Positions 7,432 to 15,772 of a stretch of DNA of 64,000 nucleotides are shown piece by piece; positions within the stretch are counted from its first letter, which is position 1, and every line of letters starts with the position of its first letter. The notes under the pieces are model-generated. The model did no database searches, was not told the DNA's origin, and worked only from the letters and a program-made list of their open reading frames with translations. The stretch is from positions 186,001-250,000 of the forward strand of contig NZ_CP095390.1 in assembly GCF_023008585.1 (NCBI RefSeq). The letters run 5' to 3'. Position numbers and translations under genes: made by a program. Source of the DNA: Natribaculum breve. GTDB lineage: Archaea; Halobacteriota; Halobacteria; Halobacteriales; Natrialbaceae.

Positions 7432-8781
7432 TCAGCCCTCGAGTTTTCCGGAGAGGACCTTCGCTGCGGTGAGGATCGGGTCCCAGGTGGGGCTAAACGG
7501 CGGCGCGTACGCCAGATCGAGGTTCTGGAGTTCCGTGACGGTCAGTTCCGCAGAGAGCGCGGTCGCGACCGTGTCGACTCGTTTCACGCCGTCGCGACCG
7601 ACGAGACTCGCCCCGAGGACGCGTTCGCTCTCGCGGTCGGCCAGCAGCGTCACGGTGAGCTCGGTCGCGCCGGGGTAGTAGTGTGGGCGCGTGGGCGCGT
7701 CGATCGTGACCGAGACGGGGTCGAACCCGGCCTCGCGTGCTTGCTCGGGGTCGACGATCCCGGTTCGGGCCGCACCGAGTTCGAACGCCTTCACGATCGC
7801 CGTCCCGGCGATCTTCCCGGTGGGCGTCGGCGACCCGGTCACGGTCTGGCCGATCGCTCGTCCCGCGCGATTCGCCGTCAACGCCAGCGGAACGTGGTCG
7901 GGTTCGCCGGTGACGACGTTCGTCGCCTCGGCGCAGTCGCCGGCCGCGTAGATCCGATCGTCGTTCGTTCGACCGTACTCGTCGGTCGCGATGGCACCCG
8001 TCGGACCGAGTTCGATACCCGCCTCTTCGGCGAGGTCCGTGTTCGGCGCGACGCCGACGCCGACGATCACGAGGTCGGCGGAGACGGCGTCGTCCTCGAG
8101 TTCGACCGTGTCGACCCGCTCGTCCCCGGCGAAGCCCTGGACGGCCGTCTCGAGGTGGAGGTCGACGCCCTGTTCGCGGAGGTGATCCTCGACGACCTCC
8201 GCGACCGGTTCGCCGAACGGCTGGAGAACGTGTGGCAGCATCTCGAAGAGGCCGACGGACAGACCGCGTGCCGAGAGCGCTTCGGCCATCTCGATGCCGA
8301 CGTAGCCACCGCCGACGATCGCGGCGGTCTCGAGGTCGTGGTCGGCGACGTAGTCGTCGATGGCGTCTGCCTCGTCCATGTCGTGGATCGTGAACACGCC
8401 CTCGAGGTCGATCCCGTCGAACGGCGGTTCGATCGCGTGTGCGCCGGTGCCGATCAGCAGGTGGTCGTACGGCTGTTCGAATCGGTCGCCGTCGACGTCG
8501 ACGGTGACCGTCTGGTCGTCACGGTCGATCCCGACGACTTCGTGTCCGGTTCGGAGGTCGACGTCTCGCTCCTCGACGAACTCCTCGGGCGTCACCGCCA
8601 CGAGGTCGTCGAGATCGTCGACGTCGCCTTTCACGTAGTAGGGCATCCCACAGGCGGCGTAAGAGACCCACTCGCCTTTCTCGAAGACGATCACGTCCAT
8701 GTCGGGTCGCTCGCGTTTCGCCTTGCTCGCCGCACTCATCCCGGCAGCGTCCCCGCCGACGATTACGAACGTTTCACTCAT
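7432..8781 (-). CDS. FAD/NAD(P)-dependent disulfide reductase (CoA-disulfide reductase / NADH oxidase type)
   Basis: A flavoprotein of 449 residues. The FAD site is VIVGGDAAGMSAASKA at the N-terminus; the NAD(P) site is AAIVGGGYVGIEMAEAL near residue 155. A single redox-active cysteine, Cys44 in SYAACGMPYYV, marks the one-cysteine subfamily (CoA-disulfide reductase, NADH oxidase, NADH-dependent persulfide reductase) rather than CXXXXC glutathione-reductase types. The C-terminal dimerisation domain ends YAPPFSPTWDPILTAAKVLSGKLEG. Sulfur-handling genes follow within 3 kb, so reduction of CoA disulfides, persulfides or polysulfides is plausible but inferred. A TATA-like aaatacttta (complement near 8806-8817) precedes ATG 8781. 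Confidence 0.88.
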   Translation of the reverse strand: MSETFVIVGGDAAGMSAASKAKRERPDMDVIVFEKGEWVSYAACGMPYYVKGDVDDLDDLVAVTPEEFVEERDVDLRTGHEVVGIDRDDQTVTVDVDGDRFEQPYDHLLIGTGAHAIEPPFDGIDLEGVFTIHDMDEADAIDDYVADHDLETAAIVGGGYVGIEMAEALSARGLSVGLFEMLPHVLQPFGEPVAEVVEDHLREQGVDLHLETAVQGFAGDERVDTVELEDDAVSADLVIVGVGVAPNTDLAEEAGIELGPTGAIATDEYGRTNDDRIYAAGDCAEATNVVTGEPDHVPLALTANRAGRAIGQTVTGSPTPTGKIAGTAIVKAFELGAARTGIVDPEQAREAGFDPVSVTIDAPTRPHYYPGATELTVTLLADRESERVLGASLVGRDGVKRVDTVATALSAELTVTELQNLDLAYAPPFSPTWDPILTAAKVLSGKLEG

Positions 8782-9079
8782 GAGTGAGCGTACAGTTCCT
8801 ATCGGCTAAAGTATTTCGTGAATGTGGCAATACACCACAAGGTAAACCGGCCGGGAGCGAAAAACGACGGGACCTGCGTGGCCGTTCCGACGTTCGAGAC
8901 CTCGAGTGATCTATGATAGATTTCCGATATAACTACCGGAGACGGGACGATTGCTGAATCCGAATGTGCGTTCAGTATAGTGATTGTCACCCATACAGTC
9001 AATATGTATATAATATAAGGCTATCTGACCTGTACGGAAGTTTGTTAACGCTGAAATAGCTGAGTCGTCTCGGGCAAGT

Positions 9080-10717
9080 ATGAACCCGGCGAAGGTATTC
9101 GGTCAGGGCGAACTGAATCAGCACGTCGATCCTGCCGAACTTCTCGAGGACATCGACCTCGACGCGGACGAGATCTCTCAGCGGAAGGATTTCATCGGTT
9201 TCGACGAGGAAGACGAGCGACGTCTCGCCGACCTCGAGCCGCTGTTGCGCGACAGTCAAAACGAGATCGCGGATCGATTCTACGACAACCTGACCGAGTA
9301 CGACGGGACTCTCGAGATCATGAGTCGGTCGCCGAAGGGGATCGAGGCGCTGAAGCAGACCCAGCGCGCCTACCTCGTCTCGCTCGCCACCGGCGACTAC
9401 GACGAGGAGTACTTCCGACAGCGGGCCCGGATCGGAAAACTTCACGAACTGCTCGACATGCCGATGAAACACTACGTCGGCCAGTACGGCGTCTACTACG
9501 ACCTCATCTTCTCCGAAGTCGACGAGCGCGTCCAGCAACAGACCGTAAGCGCCATCGAGCAGTGGGTCGACGAGGAGATGGACGAGGGCGGTTTCCAGTC
9601 GCGCGTCGTCGACCGATTCCGGGGACTCACCGGCGACGACGGGAGAGACGAGGGTGACGGACTCGATCCGTCGCTCGAGCAGGCGGTTCGCGAGGCGATC
9701 CACGACGGAATGGCGGACGTCCTGGCGTTGCTCCGGATCATCAACCTCGACATGCAGGTGGCGGCCGACACCTACTTCGAGAGTTACAGCAACGACCTCG
9801 ACCGGGCGATCGAGCGACGGGAACGGCTCGCACGGGAGGTCGAACGGGACGTCCAGAAGCCGATCAAGGACATGAACGAGACGTCCGCGTCGGTCGCGAG
9901 AAGCGCCCAGACGATCAACGACCTCGCGTCGAGTCAGGCCCAGGACATGGACACGATCGCCGACGAGGTGGAGTCGCTGAGCGCGAACGTCGAAGAGATC
10001 GCCGCGACCGCCGACACGGTCGGCGAGATGAGCGACGAGGCCGAATCGCTGGCCGAAAACGGTGCCGAACAGGCCGACGCGGCACTCGAGGAACTGGCGG
10101 CCGTCCAGGAAGTGACGGCGGAACTCACCGAAACGGTCGAACGACTCGAGCAGCGAACGGACGCGATCGACGACGTGATCGACCGCGTCAGCGGACTCGC
10201 AGAGCGGACGCGAGTGCTGGGAACGAACGCGTCCGTCGAGGCGGGACGGGGCGACAACACGCAGGGGACGCTCAAGGTCATCGCCGAGGAGGTCCAGTCG
10301 TTCGCCGACCAGGCACAGGCCGACCTGGACGCGATCGAGACCGAAGTCGAGGGCATCAAGGAAGTCACGACCGACACGATCGAGACGGTCGACGAGACGA
10401 CCGATCGGCTCGAACGGAGCGTCGACCGCGTCGACGAGGCGGTCACGGACTTCGACGCTATCCACGACGCGGTCGCGGAAGTCTCGACCGGGATCGACGA
10501 CGTCGCGGACGCGTCGGCCGATCAGGCGACCAGCGCGGAGGCGATCCACCGGACGGTCGAACAGTCGGCACAGAAGGCAGATCGCGTCTCGACCGAGACG
10601 CAGTCCGTCGCTGCCGCGACCGAAGAGCAGACTGCGAGGCTCTCCGAGATCGCGACAAACGTCGGCAAACTGACCGAGCTAGAGGACGTCGAACGGCGAC
10701 CAGTGTACGAACAGTAA
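9080..10717 (+). CDS. hemAT: HemAT-type soluble globin-coupled transducer
   Basis: A cytoplasmic chemotaxis transducer of 545 residues, probably an oxygen sensor. Residues 1-190 form the globin-coupled sensor domain; His122 in RARIGKLHELLDMP is the likely proximal heme ligand. The remainder is methyl-accepting coiled coil with no membrane helix. The hairpin tip is divergent: it reads LAERTRVLGTNASVEAGRGDN (about residues 373-393), where ordinary transducers have NLLALNAAIEAARAGE. The 298-base gap before it (8782-9079) holds only A/T-rich promoter sequence (atgtatataatataagg at 9003-9019) serving this gene and the divergent flavoprotein. Signalling would go through CheW/CheA, not encoded here. 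Confidence 0.92.
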   Translation: MNPAKVFGQGELNQHVDPAELLEDIDLDADEISQRKDFIGFDEEDERRLADLEPLLRDSQNEIADRFYDNLTEYDGTLEIMSRSPKGIEALKQTQRAYLVSLATGDYDEEYFRQRARIGKLHELLDMPMKHYVGQYGVYYDLIFSEVDERVQQQTVSAIEQWVDEEMDEGGFQSRVVDRFRGLTGDDGRDEGDGLDPSLEQAVREAIHDGMADVLALLRIINLDMQVAADTYFESYSNDLDRAIERRERLAREVERDVQKPIKDMNETSASVARSAQTINDLASSQAQDMDTIADEVESLSANVEEIAATADTVGEMSDEAESLAENGAEQADAALEELAAVQEVTAELTETVERLEQRTDAIDDVIDRVSGLAERTRVLGTNASVEAGRGDNTQGTLKVIAEEVQSFADQAQADLDAIETEVEGIKEVTTDTIETVDETTDRLERSVDRVDEAVTDFDAIHDAVAEVSTGIDDVADASADQATSAEAIHRTVEQSAQKADRVSTETQSVAAATEEQTARLSEIATNVGKLTELEDVERRPVYEQ

Positions 10718-10776
10718 CGGCACGCGGACAGCGGAGGCGCAGACAGGAGATCGTGACACGCGGACGCGGGAACTCA

Positions 10777-10829
10777 TAACGACAGCTGTGAGTCGTTACC
10801 GCTGCAACCGCGAACCGTCGTGCGGTTGC
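10777..10829. terminator. Tandem hairpins between convergent genes
   Basis: Two perfect inverted repeats lie between the stops of hemAT and the dsrE-like gene: TAACGAC/GTCGTTA (10777-10783 with 10792-10798) and GCAACCGC/GCGGTTGC (10804-10811 with 10822-10829). No long T-tract follows, so a terminator or transcript-end structure is likely but not certain. Confidence 0.4.
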
Positions 10830-10856
10830 GTCGGCAACCAGTCACAGCCATCGGTA

Positions 10857-11435
10857 TCAGACGAGCAACTGGACGTCGGAGTCGGCCATGTGCTGGAGGG
10901 CGGTGGCGGCACCGACGCCGGTGGTGACGCCGTCGTAGAAGTCGTCCTCGTCGTAGTCCATCAGTTCGATGGTCATCTGGCAGGCCTGGAGGTCGACGCC
11001 GCTGTCCAGCGAGAGTTCGATGAGTTCCTCGATGGTGGCGGTGTTGTTCTCGTCGATCTTCTTTTCCATCATGCGGGTGGCCATCGCGTCCATGCCGGGG
11101 AGTGCGGCGAGCGCGTTGGGCATCGGCATGCTCGGGTTGCCGACCGCCGAGAGTTTGAGGTTCTTGGATTTTTCCTCGTGGAGGATGTCGAGTCCCCAGA
11201 ACGTGTGGAAGACGACGACGTCCCAGCCGAAAGCGGCGGCCGTACTCGCCAGGATCAGCGGCGGGTACGCCATGTCGAGTGTCCCCTTCGTCGCGACGAT
11301 CGTCATCTGCTTCTGGTCGTCGCCGACGGCCGCCTCGAGGTCGGCCAACTGCGCCTCGAGGTCCTCGAGGCGCTGTCTGAGTTCGGCCTCGGTCGGAGCG
11401 GCCGCGTCCCCCGATGGCTGTGTATCCGAGCTCAT
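10857..11435 (-). CDS. DsrE/DsrF/DrsH-like sulfur-carrier protein
   Basis: A protein of 192 residues. An N-terminal coiled-coil stretch (about 15-40, EAELRQRLEDLEAQLADLEAAV) precedes a DsrE-type domain starting QMTIVATKGTLDMAYPPLILASTAAAFG. A single cysteine in GVDLQACQMTIELMDY matches the conserved cysteine of DsrE2-like proteins, which hold persulfide sulfur. The gene is directly downstream of tusA (one base between), and TusA/DsrE pairs relay sulfane sulfur in many prokaryotes. The coiled coil suggests oligomerisation or membrane tethering. The precise acceptor is unknown. Confidence 0.87.
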   Translation of the reverse strand: MSSDTQPSGDAAAPTEAELRQRLEDLEAQLADLEAAVGDDQKQMTIVATKGTLDMAYPPLILASTAAAFGWDVVVFHTFWGLDILHEEKSKNLKLSAVGNPSMPMPNALAALPGMDAMATRMMEKKIDENNTATIEELIELSLDSGVDLQACQMTIELMDYDEDDFYDGVTTGVGAATALQHMADSDVQLLV

Positions 11436-11436
11436 C

Positions 11437-11682
11437 TCACGCGGTCTTCTCGACGTAGTGTTTGTAGACGTCGCCTTCGTCGACCTGCTCGAGGAGTTCG
11501 ACGCCGTCGGTGCCGGCGGCCCACCCCTCGATGTCGCTCATGCTCCCCGAGTCGGTCGCGACCACTTCCAGGACCTCCCCTTCCTCGAGGTCGTCGATCG
11601 CCTGCTTGGTCTTGACGACCGGCATCGGACAGCTCGCACCCTGTACGTCGAGTGTCTCCGTAACGTCGAATTTCGTGCTCAT
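11437..11682 (-). CDS. tusA: TusA-family sulfurtransferase
   Basis: A small cytoplasmic sulfur carrier of 81 residues. The motif DVQGASCPMPVVKTKQAI contains the TusA CPxP signature with the persulfide-carrying Cys18. The open frame can extend 12 residues upstream, but ATG 11682 gives the typical MSTKFDVTETLDVQG start. It is transcribed ahead of the DsrE-like gene as a two-gene operon and diverges from the rhodanese/lactamase gene. The intergenic region carries the perfect palindrome ACAATATTGT, a candidate operator. Confidence 0.94.
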   Translation of the reverse strand: MSTKFDVTETLDVQGASCPMPVVKTKQAIDDLEEGEVLEVVATDSGSMSDIEGWAAGTDGVELLEQVDEGDVYKHYVEKTA

Positions 11683-11718
11683 GGTGGTTTCTTTAGTGCT
11701 CTGTATTGGAGCTACCAC

Positions 11719-11728
11719 ACAATATTGT
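11719..11728. promoter_or_regulatory. ACAATATTGT palindrome upstream of tusA
   Basis: A 10-bp perfect palindrome in an otherwise GC-rich genome, 37 bases before ATG of tusA and between divergent sulfur genes. Its ATTGT half-site recurs near the starts of the other transcripts of this region (11925-11929 on the opposite strand, 15515-15519, 16851-16855). It is a candidate binding site for the regulator encoded at 16908. Confidence 0.35.
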
Positions 11729-11929
11729 TCCCAGGATTAAAAGAATACCGGTTCTCAATCACGAGCACAAGTCTATTATCGACGCGCATCTCGAACACCG
11801 TCCGCGTCTTCGTCTCTGATCACGTTTGCGTGAACCGAATCTCGTTCATCGCTTCCGCCATATTGCACTACTTGTGAAATACTATGCAAACCCTTATGTG
11901 GGTGCGTCCGGTAGAAGCGACTGCACAAT

Positions 11930-13126
11930 ATGAGCGACATGGACCTTCCGACCCCAGACGTCCCGGTCGACACGGTCGATCCGGAGACGCTCAAGAGTCG
12001 AATCGACGCGGGTGAAGACGTGACGCTCCTCGACGTCCGCATGGAAAGCGACTACGAGGAGTGGCACATCGAGGGCGAGACCGTCGAGTCGATCAACGTC
12101 CCTTACTTCGAATTTCTCGAGGACGAGATCGCCGACGACGTCCTGGCAGAGATCCCCGACGACCGGGAGATCGTCGTCCTCTGTGCGAAAGGCGGCTCGA
12201 GCGAGTACGTCGCGGCGACGCTGAAAGAGCGCGGCTACGACGCCGTCCACCTCGAGGACGGGATGAACGGCTGGGCCGCGATCTACGAGACCGTCGAGGT
12301 CTCGCGCTACGACGGCCCCGGCACGCTCGTCCAGTACCAGCGCCCCTCGAGTGGCTGCCTCGCCTACATGGTCTACGACGACGACGAGGCTGCCGTCATC
12401 GACCCCCTCCGGGCGTTCACCGACCGCTACCTCGAGGACGCCGACGAACTCGGCGTCGACCTGAAGTACGCCATCGACACGCACATCCACGCCGACCACC
12501 TCTCGGGCGTTCGCGCACTCGACGACGAAGGCGTCGAGGGCGTCATCCCCGAGGCGTCGGTCGATCGTGGCGTCACCTACGCCGACGACGTGGCGCTGGC
12601 CGAAGACGGCGACGAGTTCCAGGTCGGCGACGTCACGATCGAGACCGTCTACACGCCTGGACACACCTCCGGGATGACGTCCTACCTGATCGGCGACAGC
12701 CTGCTGGCGACCGGCGACGGCCTGTTCGTCGAGAGCGTCGCCCGCCCCGACCTCGAGGAGGGCGACGACGGCGCGCCCGACGCCGCCCGCATGCTCTACG
12801 AGTCGCTCCAGGAGCGCGTGCTCACGTTACCCGACGACACCCTGATCGGTGGCGCACACTTCAGCGACGCGGCCGAACCCGCCGACGACGGCACCTACAC
12901 CGCCCCGATCGGCCAGCTCGAAGACGAGATGGAGGCGCTGACGATGGACGAAGAGGAGTTCGTCGAACTCATCCTCTCGGACATGCCGCCCCGCCCGGCC
13001 AACTACGAGACGATCATCCCCACCAACCTCGGCCAGAACGTCGTCGACGACGACGACGAGGCCTTCTCTCTCGAGCTCGGCCCGAACAACTGCGCCGCCA
13101 GCCAGGAATCGCTCGCTGGTGACTAA
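11930..13126 (+). CDS. Rhodanese / metallo-beta-lactamase fusion (persulfide dioxygenase-like)
   Basis: A cytoplasmic protein of 398 residues with two domains. Residues about 12-125 are a rhodanese domain with an active-site loop VVLCAKGGSS (Cys85). Residues about 130-300 are a metallo-beta-lactamase domain with THIHADH (His185, His187, Asp189, His190) and YTPGHTSG. This combination resembles ETHE1-like persulfide dioxygenases and related sulfurtransferase hydrolases, here with the rhodanese at the N-terminus. The C-terminal 90 residues are acidic and of unknown role. A TATA-like cccttatgtg (11891-11900) lies upstream. It leads the import genes that follow 11 bases later. Confidence 0.88.
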   Translation: MSDMDLPTPDVPVDTVDPETLKSRIDAGEDVTLLDVRMESDYEEWHIEGETVESINVPYFEFLEDEIADDVLAEIPDDREIVVLCAKGGSSEYVAATLKERGYDAVHLEDGMNGWAAIYETVEVSRYDGPGTLVQYQRPSSGCLAYMVYDDDEAAVIDPLRAFTDRYLEDADELGVDLKYAIDTHIHADHLSGVRALDDEGVEGVIPEASVDRGVTYADDVALAEDGDEFQVGDVTIETVYTPGHTSGMTSYLIGDSLLATGDGLFVESVARPDLEEGDDGAPDAARMLYESLQERVLTLPDDTLIGGAHFSDAAEPADDGTYTAPIGQLEDEMEALTMDEEEFVELILSDMPPRPANYETIIPTNLGQNVVDDDDEAFSLELGPNNCAASQESLAGD

Positions 13127-13137
13127 TCTCTCTATCA

Positions 13138-13695
13138 ATGGTAACTGACCCAGTACCACTACAGCTGGCCGCCGAGCTGTTCCCGAACGGGATCAGCCGG
13201 TACGCCATCGGCGGACTCTTCGTCGGTCTCGGGACGGTCGTGATCTACCTCGGGACCGGCATCCCCGCCGGTGCGAGTACGTTCCTCGAGTCGACGCTGT
13301 CGTACGTCTCCGGCCAGTCGAGATTCCAGCAGTACGTCTCCTCCCGGGACTGGCGGCTCGTGTTCACGCTCGGCATCATCCTGGGTGCGCTGGCGTTCGC
13401 GGCGACGTTCCAGTCCGGAGTGATTACGAGTTCGCTCTACCAGCCCGGGACGACCGGCGAACTGTACGAGGTCGGCGGCCTGACGCTCTGGTTGACGGAC
13501 GTCCAGCCGTGGCGACTCCTCGTCGGCGGCTTCTTCGTCGGAGTCGGGACGCGTATCGGCAAGGGCTGTACGTCCGGACACGGCGTCTGTGGCGTCGGCT
13601 CCGCGTCGAAGACCTCGATCACGGGCGTGGTCACGTTCATGATCGTGGCCATCCTGACCGCACAGATCGTCGCCGCACTGGGGGTGAGTCCGTAA
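13138..13695 (+). CDS. YeeE/YedE-family sulfur transport protein, subunit 1
   Basis: A membrane protein of 185 residues with about five helices. The family signature GKGCTSGHGVCG lies near residue 142; its cysteines correspond to those lining the thiosulfate path in YeeE proteins. Bacterial YeeE imports thiosulfate; here the protein is split into two half-size subunits encoded by overlapping genes. It follows the rhodanese/lactamase gene by 11 bases and its stop overlaps the next start by one base, so the three form an operon. Confidence 0.88.
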   Translation: MVTDPVPLQLAAELFPNGISRYAIGGLFVGLGTVVIYLGTGIPAGASTFLESTLSYVSGQSRFQQYVSSRDWRLVFTLGIILGALAFAATFQSGVITSSLYQPGTTGELYEVGGLTLWLTDVQPWRLLVGGFFVGVGTRIGKGCTSGHGVCGVGSASKTSITGVVTFMIVAILTAQIVAALGVSP

Positions 13696-14153
13696 TGTCT
13701 GACCGTCATCCCCTCTTCATGCCGCTGATCCTGGTCGGCGGCCTGATCTTCGGCTTCGGACTCGGATTCAGCCACATGGCCCGCCCCGAAGTAGTGCTGA
13801 ACTTCCTCCAGTTCGAGGACTTCGGACTGGTGTTCGTGATGTTCGGTGCCGCGATCGTGACGGGCGTGACGTTCTTCCTCGCCCCGCGGCTGCTCGGTCG
13901 GGCACCGCTGACCGGCGACCAGTACGAACGCCGGCTGAAACCGTTCGATCGGAACGTCCTGATCGGTGGTTCGATCTTCGGCGTCGGCTGGGGACTGTCC
14001 GGTATCTGTCCGGGCGCGGCCTACGCCAGCATCGGCATCGGTAACGTCACCATCCTGTGGGCGCTCGCCGGCATGTTCGCCGGTGCGTACGTCCAGGGCC
14101 TGTGGCGCAGCCGTCAGGCGGCAACCGAGACGGCCAGTGCCGGGGCCGACTAA
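13695..14153 (+). CDS. YeeE/YedE-family sulfur transport protein, subunit 2
   Basis: A membrane protein of 152 residues with about four helices. It carries the second-half signature GLSGICPGAAYASIG (near residue 103), the counterpart of GKGCTSGHGVCG in subunit 1. The two presumably assemble into one channel for thiosulfate or a similar sulfur compound. The start overlaps the preceding stop by one base (TAATG), implying coupled translation. The permease gene follows 33 bases later. Confidence 0.87.
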   Translation: MSDRHPLFMPLILVGGLIFGFGLGFSHMARPEVVLNFLQFEDFGLVFVMFGAAIVTGVTFFLAPRLLGRAPLTGDQYERRLKPFDRNVLIGGSIFGVGWGLSGICPGAAYASIGIGNVTILWALAGMFAGAYVQGLWRSRQAATETASAGAD

Positions 14154-14186
14154 CCACCGCGACGCTGTAACGCTCACTTCTCTACG

Positions 14187-15362
14187 ATGGAAATCACGAC
14201 GATACTGCTGTTTCTCGCTGCTGCCGTCGCGAGTCTGTTCATGGCGTGGGTCATCGGCGCCGGCTCGAGCGGTGCGACGCCGTTCGCGCCGGCCGTCGGT
14301 GCGAACGCCATCTCGACCATGCGCGCGGCGTTCGTCGTCGGCATCTTCGGCTTCGTCGGTGCAGTCACGCAGGGAGCGAACGTCTCGGAGGCCGTCGGAC
14401 GAGGGCTCGTCCACGGCATCAGTCTGCCGCCCAGCGGCGTCATCCTCGCGCTCACGGTCGGTGCAGGACTCATGGCTGTCGGAATCTACACCGGGTACCC
14501 GATCGCGACCGCGTTTACGGTGACGGGCGCGATCATCGGCGTCGGACTCGCGCTGGGTGGCGCGCCCGCGTGGGCGAAGTACCAGCAGATCGGTGCGATG
14601 TGGGTCCTCACGCCGTTCGTCGGCGGAGGAATCGCCTACGGAATCGCGAGGGTCCTGCCGCGAGACGACGTTCCAGAGCGGGAGAGCGTCCCGCTGCTCG
14701 GTGGGCTCGTCGGCGTCGTCCTCGCGAACCTCGAGTTCGCGTTCCTCGGCCCCGACGGCGGGACGGTCGCGGGGACGCTCGGCGCTCGCCTCCCGATCGA
14801 CGGAACGCTCGCGACGCTCGTCGTCTCGCTCGGATTCGGCCTCGTAGTGTGGCTCGCACTCCGGTGGGACGTCGGCCGCGACGTGACGGGCGGACTCCGA
14901 CGATTCCTCCTCGCACTGGGCGCGCTCGTGGCGTTCTCCGCCGGCGGTAGCCAGGTCGGACTCGCCGTCGGCCCGCTGTTCCCGCTGCTCGACGAACTGC
15001 CGGCCGTCTCGCCGTTCGCGGTTCTCTTCGGCGGCGGCGTCGGCATTCTCGTCGGCTCCTGGACGGGAGCGCCGCGGATGATCAAGTCGCTCGCACAGGA
15101 CTACTCCTCGCTCGGTCCCCGCCGATCGATCGCGACGCTCGTGCCCTCGTTTCTCATCGCCCAGACGGCGGTGTTACTCGGCGTTCCGGTCTCGTTCAAC
15201 GAGATCATCGTCAGCGCGATCGTCGGGAGCGGACTCGCCGTCGGTGGCGGCGGTGGGGTCAGCAGGCGCAAACTCCTCGTGACGGGCGTCGCGTGGATCC
15301 TGTCGTTCGTCGTCGCGTTCGCCATCGGCTACGGTTCGGTCGCCGCGACGACGGCGATCTGA
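14187..15362 (+). CDS. PiT-family anion permease, probably sulfate/sulfur oxyanion
   Basis: A polytopic membrane protein of 391 residues. The repeated PiT motif is visible near the N-terminus (GAGSSGATPFAPAVGANAIS) and in the second half (VGSWTGAPRMIKSLAQDYSSLGPRRS). Classical PiT proteins carry phosphate, but the family includes the sulfate permease CysP, and every neighbour here is a sulfur gene, so a sulfur oxyanion is the more likely substrate. That is inference from context. No phosphate-regulon genes are near. It ends an operon with the rhodanese/lactamase and YeeE genes; after it 216 bases hold promoter sequence only. Confidence 0.8.
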   Translation: MEITTILLFLAAAVASLFMAWVIGAGSSGATPFAPAVGANAISTMRAAFVVGIFGFVGAVTQGANVSEAVGRGLVHGISLPPSGVILALTVGAGLMAVGIYTGYPIATAFTVTGAIIGVGLALGGAPAWAKYQQIGAMWVLTPFVGGGIAYGIARVLPRDDVPERESVPLLGGLVGVVLANLEFAFLGPDGGTVAGTLGARLPIDGTLATLVVSLGFGLVVWLALRWDVGRDVTGGLRRFLLALGALVAFSAGGSQVGLAVGPLFPLLDELPAVSPFAVLFGGGVGILVGSWTGAPRMIKSLAQDYSSLGPRRSIATLVPSFLIAQTAVLLGVPVSFNEIIVSAIVGSGLAVGGGGGVSRRKLLVTGVAWILSFVVAFAIGYGSVAATTAI

Positions 15363-15535
15363 CGGCCGAGTCCGCACAGTCGACGCGCGCGAGCGATCGA
15401 CGCTCTCGATTCTGACCCTCTCTCGCCCGCGTTCTGAGAACGGTCGCGTCGAGGCCGAGGCTCGTCCGTGATGCGTGTGTTGTCTATAGGTTATTCGTTG
15501 ACTCCCAAAATAGTATTGTGCGATGTTCCCAAAAG

Positions 15536-15546
15536 CGTTATTATGC
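15536..15546 (+). promoter_or_regulatory. Promoter region of the small protein/TauE transcript
   Basis: The element gcgttattatg is a good haloarchaeal TATA box and predicts transcription from about 15565-15572. A second A/T-rich motif with ATTGT lies just upstream (15515-15519), a possible regulator site. The gap 15363-15535 contains nothing else I can identify. Confidence 0.4.
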
Positions 15547-15578
15547 CCTGTGGATTAGGGAGTACTGAGTAGAAAAGT

Positions 15579-15623
15579 ATGATCTGCACACAACCGCAAC
15601 GCAACGGTGATAGTAACCAATGA
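15579..15623 (+). CDS. Possible 14-residue leader peptide
   Basis: A short open frame ATG ATC TGC ACA CAA ... TGA encodes MICTQPQRNGDSNQ. Its stop (15621-15623) overlaps the ATG (15620) of the next gene, so its translation would be coupled to it, and it contains a cysteine as codon 3. It could be a cysteine- or sulfur-responsive leader, or chance. There is no independent evidence of translation. Confidence 0.2.
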   Translation: MICTQPQRNGDSNQ

Positions 15624-15769
15624 TCGACGTCGCATCGCTCTCCCCCACGGTCCAGGCGATCGTCCTCGTGGGTGTCGTCCTGCTCGAGGCGATCGTCCTC
15701 TACGTGGGGTACGGCGCGATCTCGAGTGCCGTGACGAAACCACTGATCGACGCGATCCAGAACGCCTGA
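15620..15769 (+). CDS. Small single-helix membrane protein (49 residues)
   Basis: Sequence runs from MIDVASLSPTVQAIV through one hydrophobic helix (about residues 12-32, VLVGVVLLEAIVLYVGYG) to an amphipathic tail ending IDAIQNA. The stop is four bases before the TauE/SafE permease start, and codon use matches neighbouring genes. I recognise it only as the kind of small haloarchaeal membrane protein often encoded directly before TauE-type permeases. A role as an accessory subunit of that permease is inferred from position. Confidence 0.7.
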   Translation: MIDVASLSPTVQAIVLVGVVLLEAIVLYVGYGAISSAVTKPLIDAIQNA

Positions 15770-15772
15770 TCC

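Noticed and set aside
8799..9002. A 67-codon open frame on the minus strand between the flavoprotein and hemAT.
   Set aside because: It covers the A/T-rich divergent promoter region, is not acidic and has no recognisable domain.
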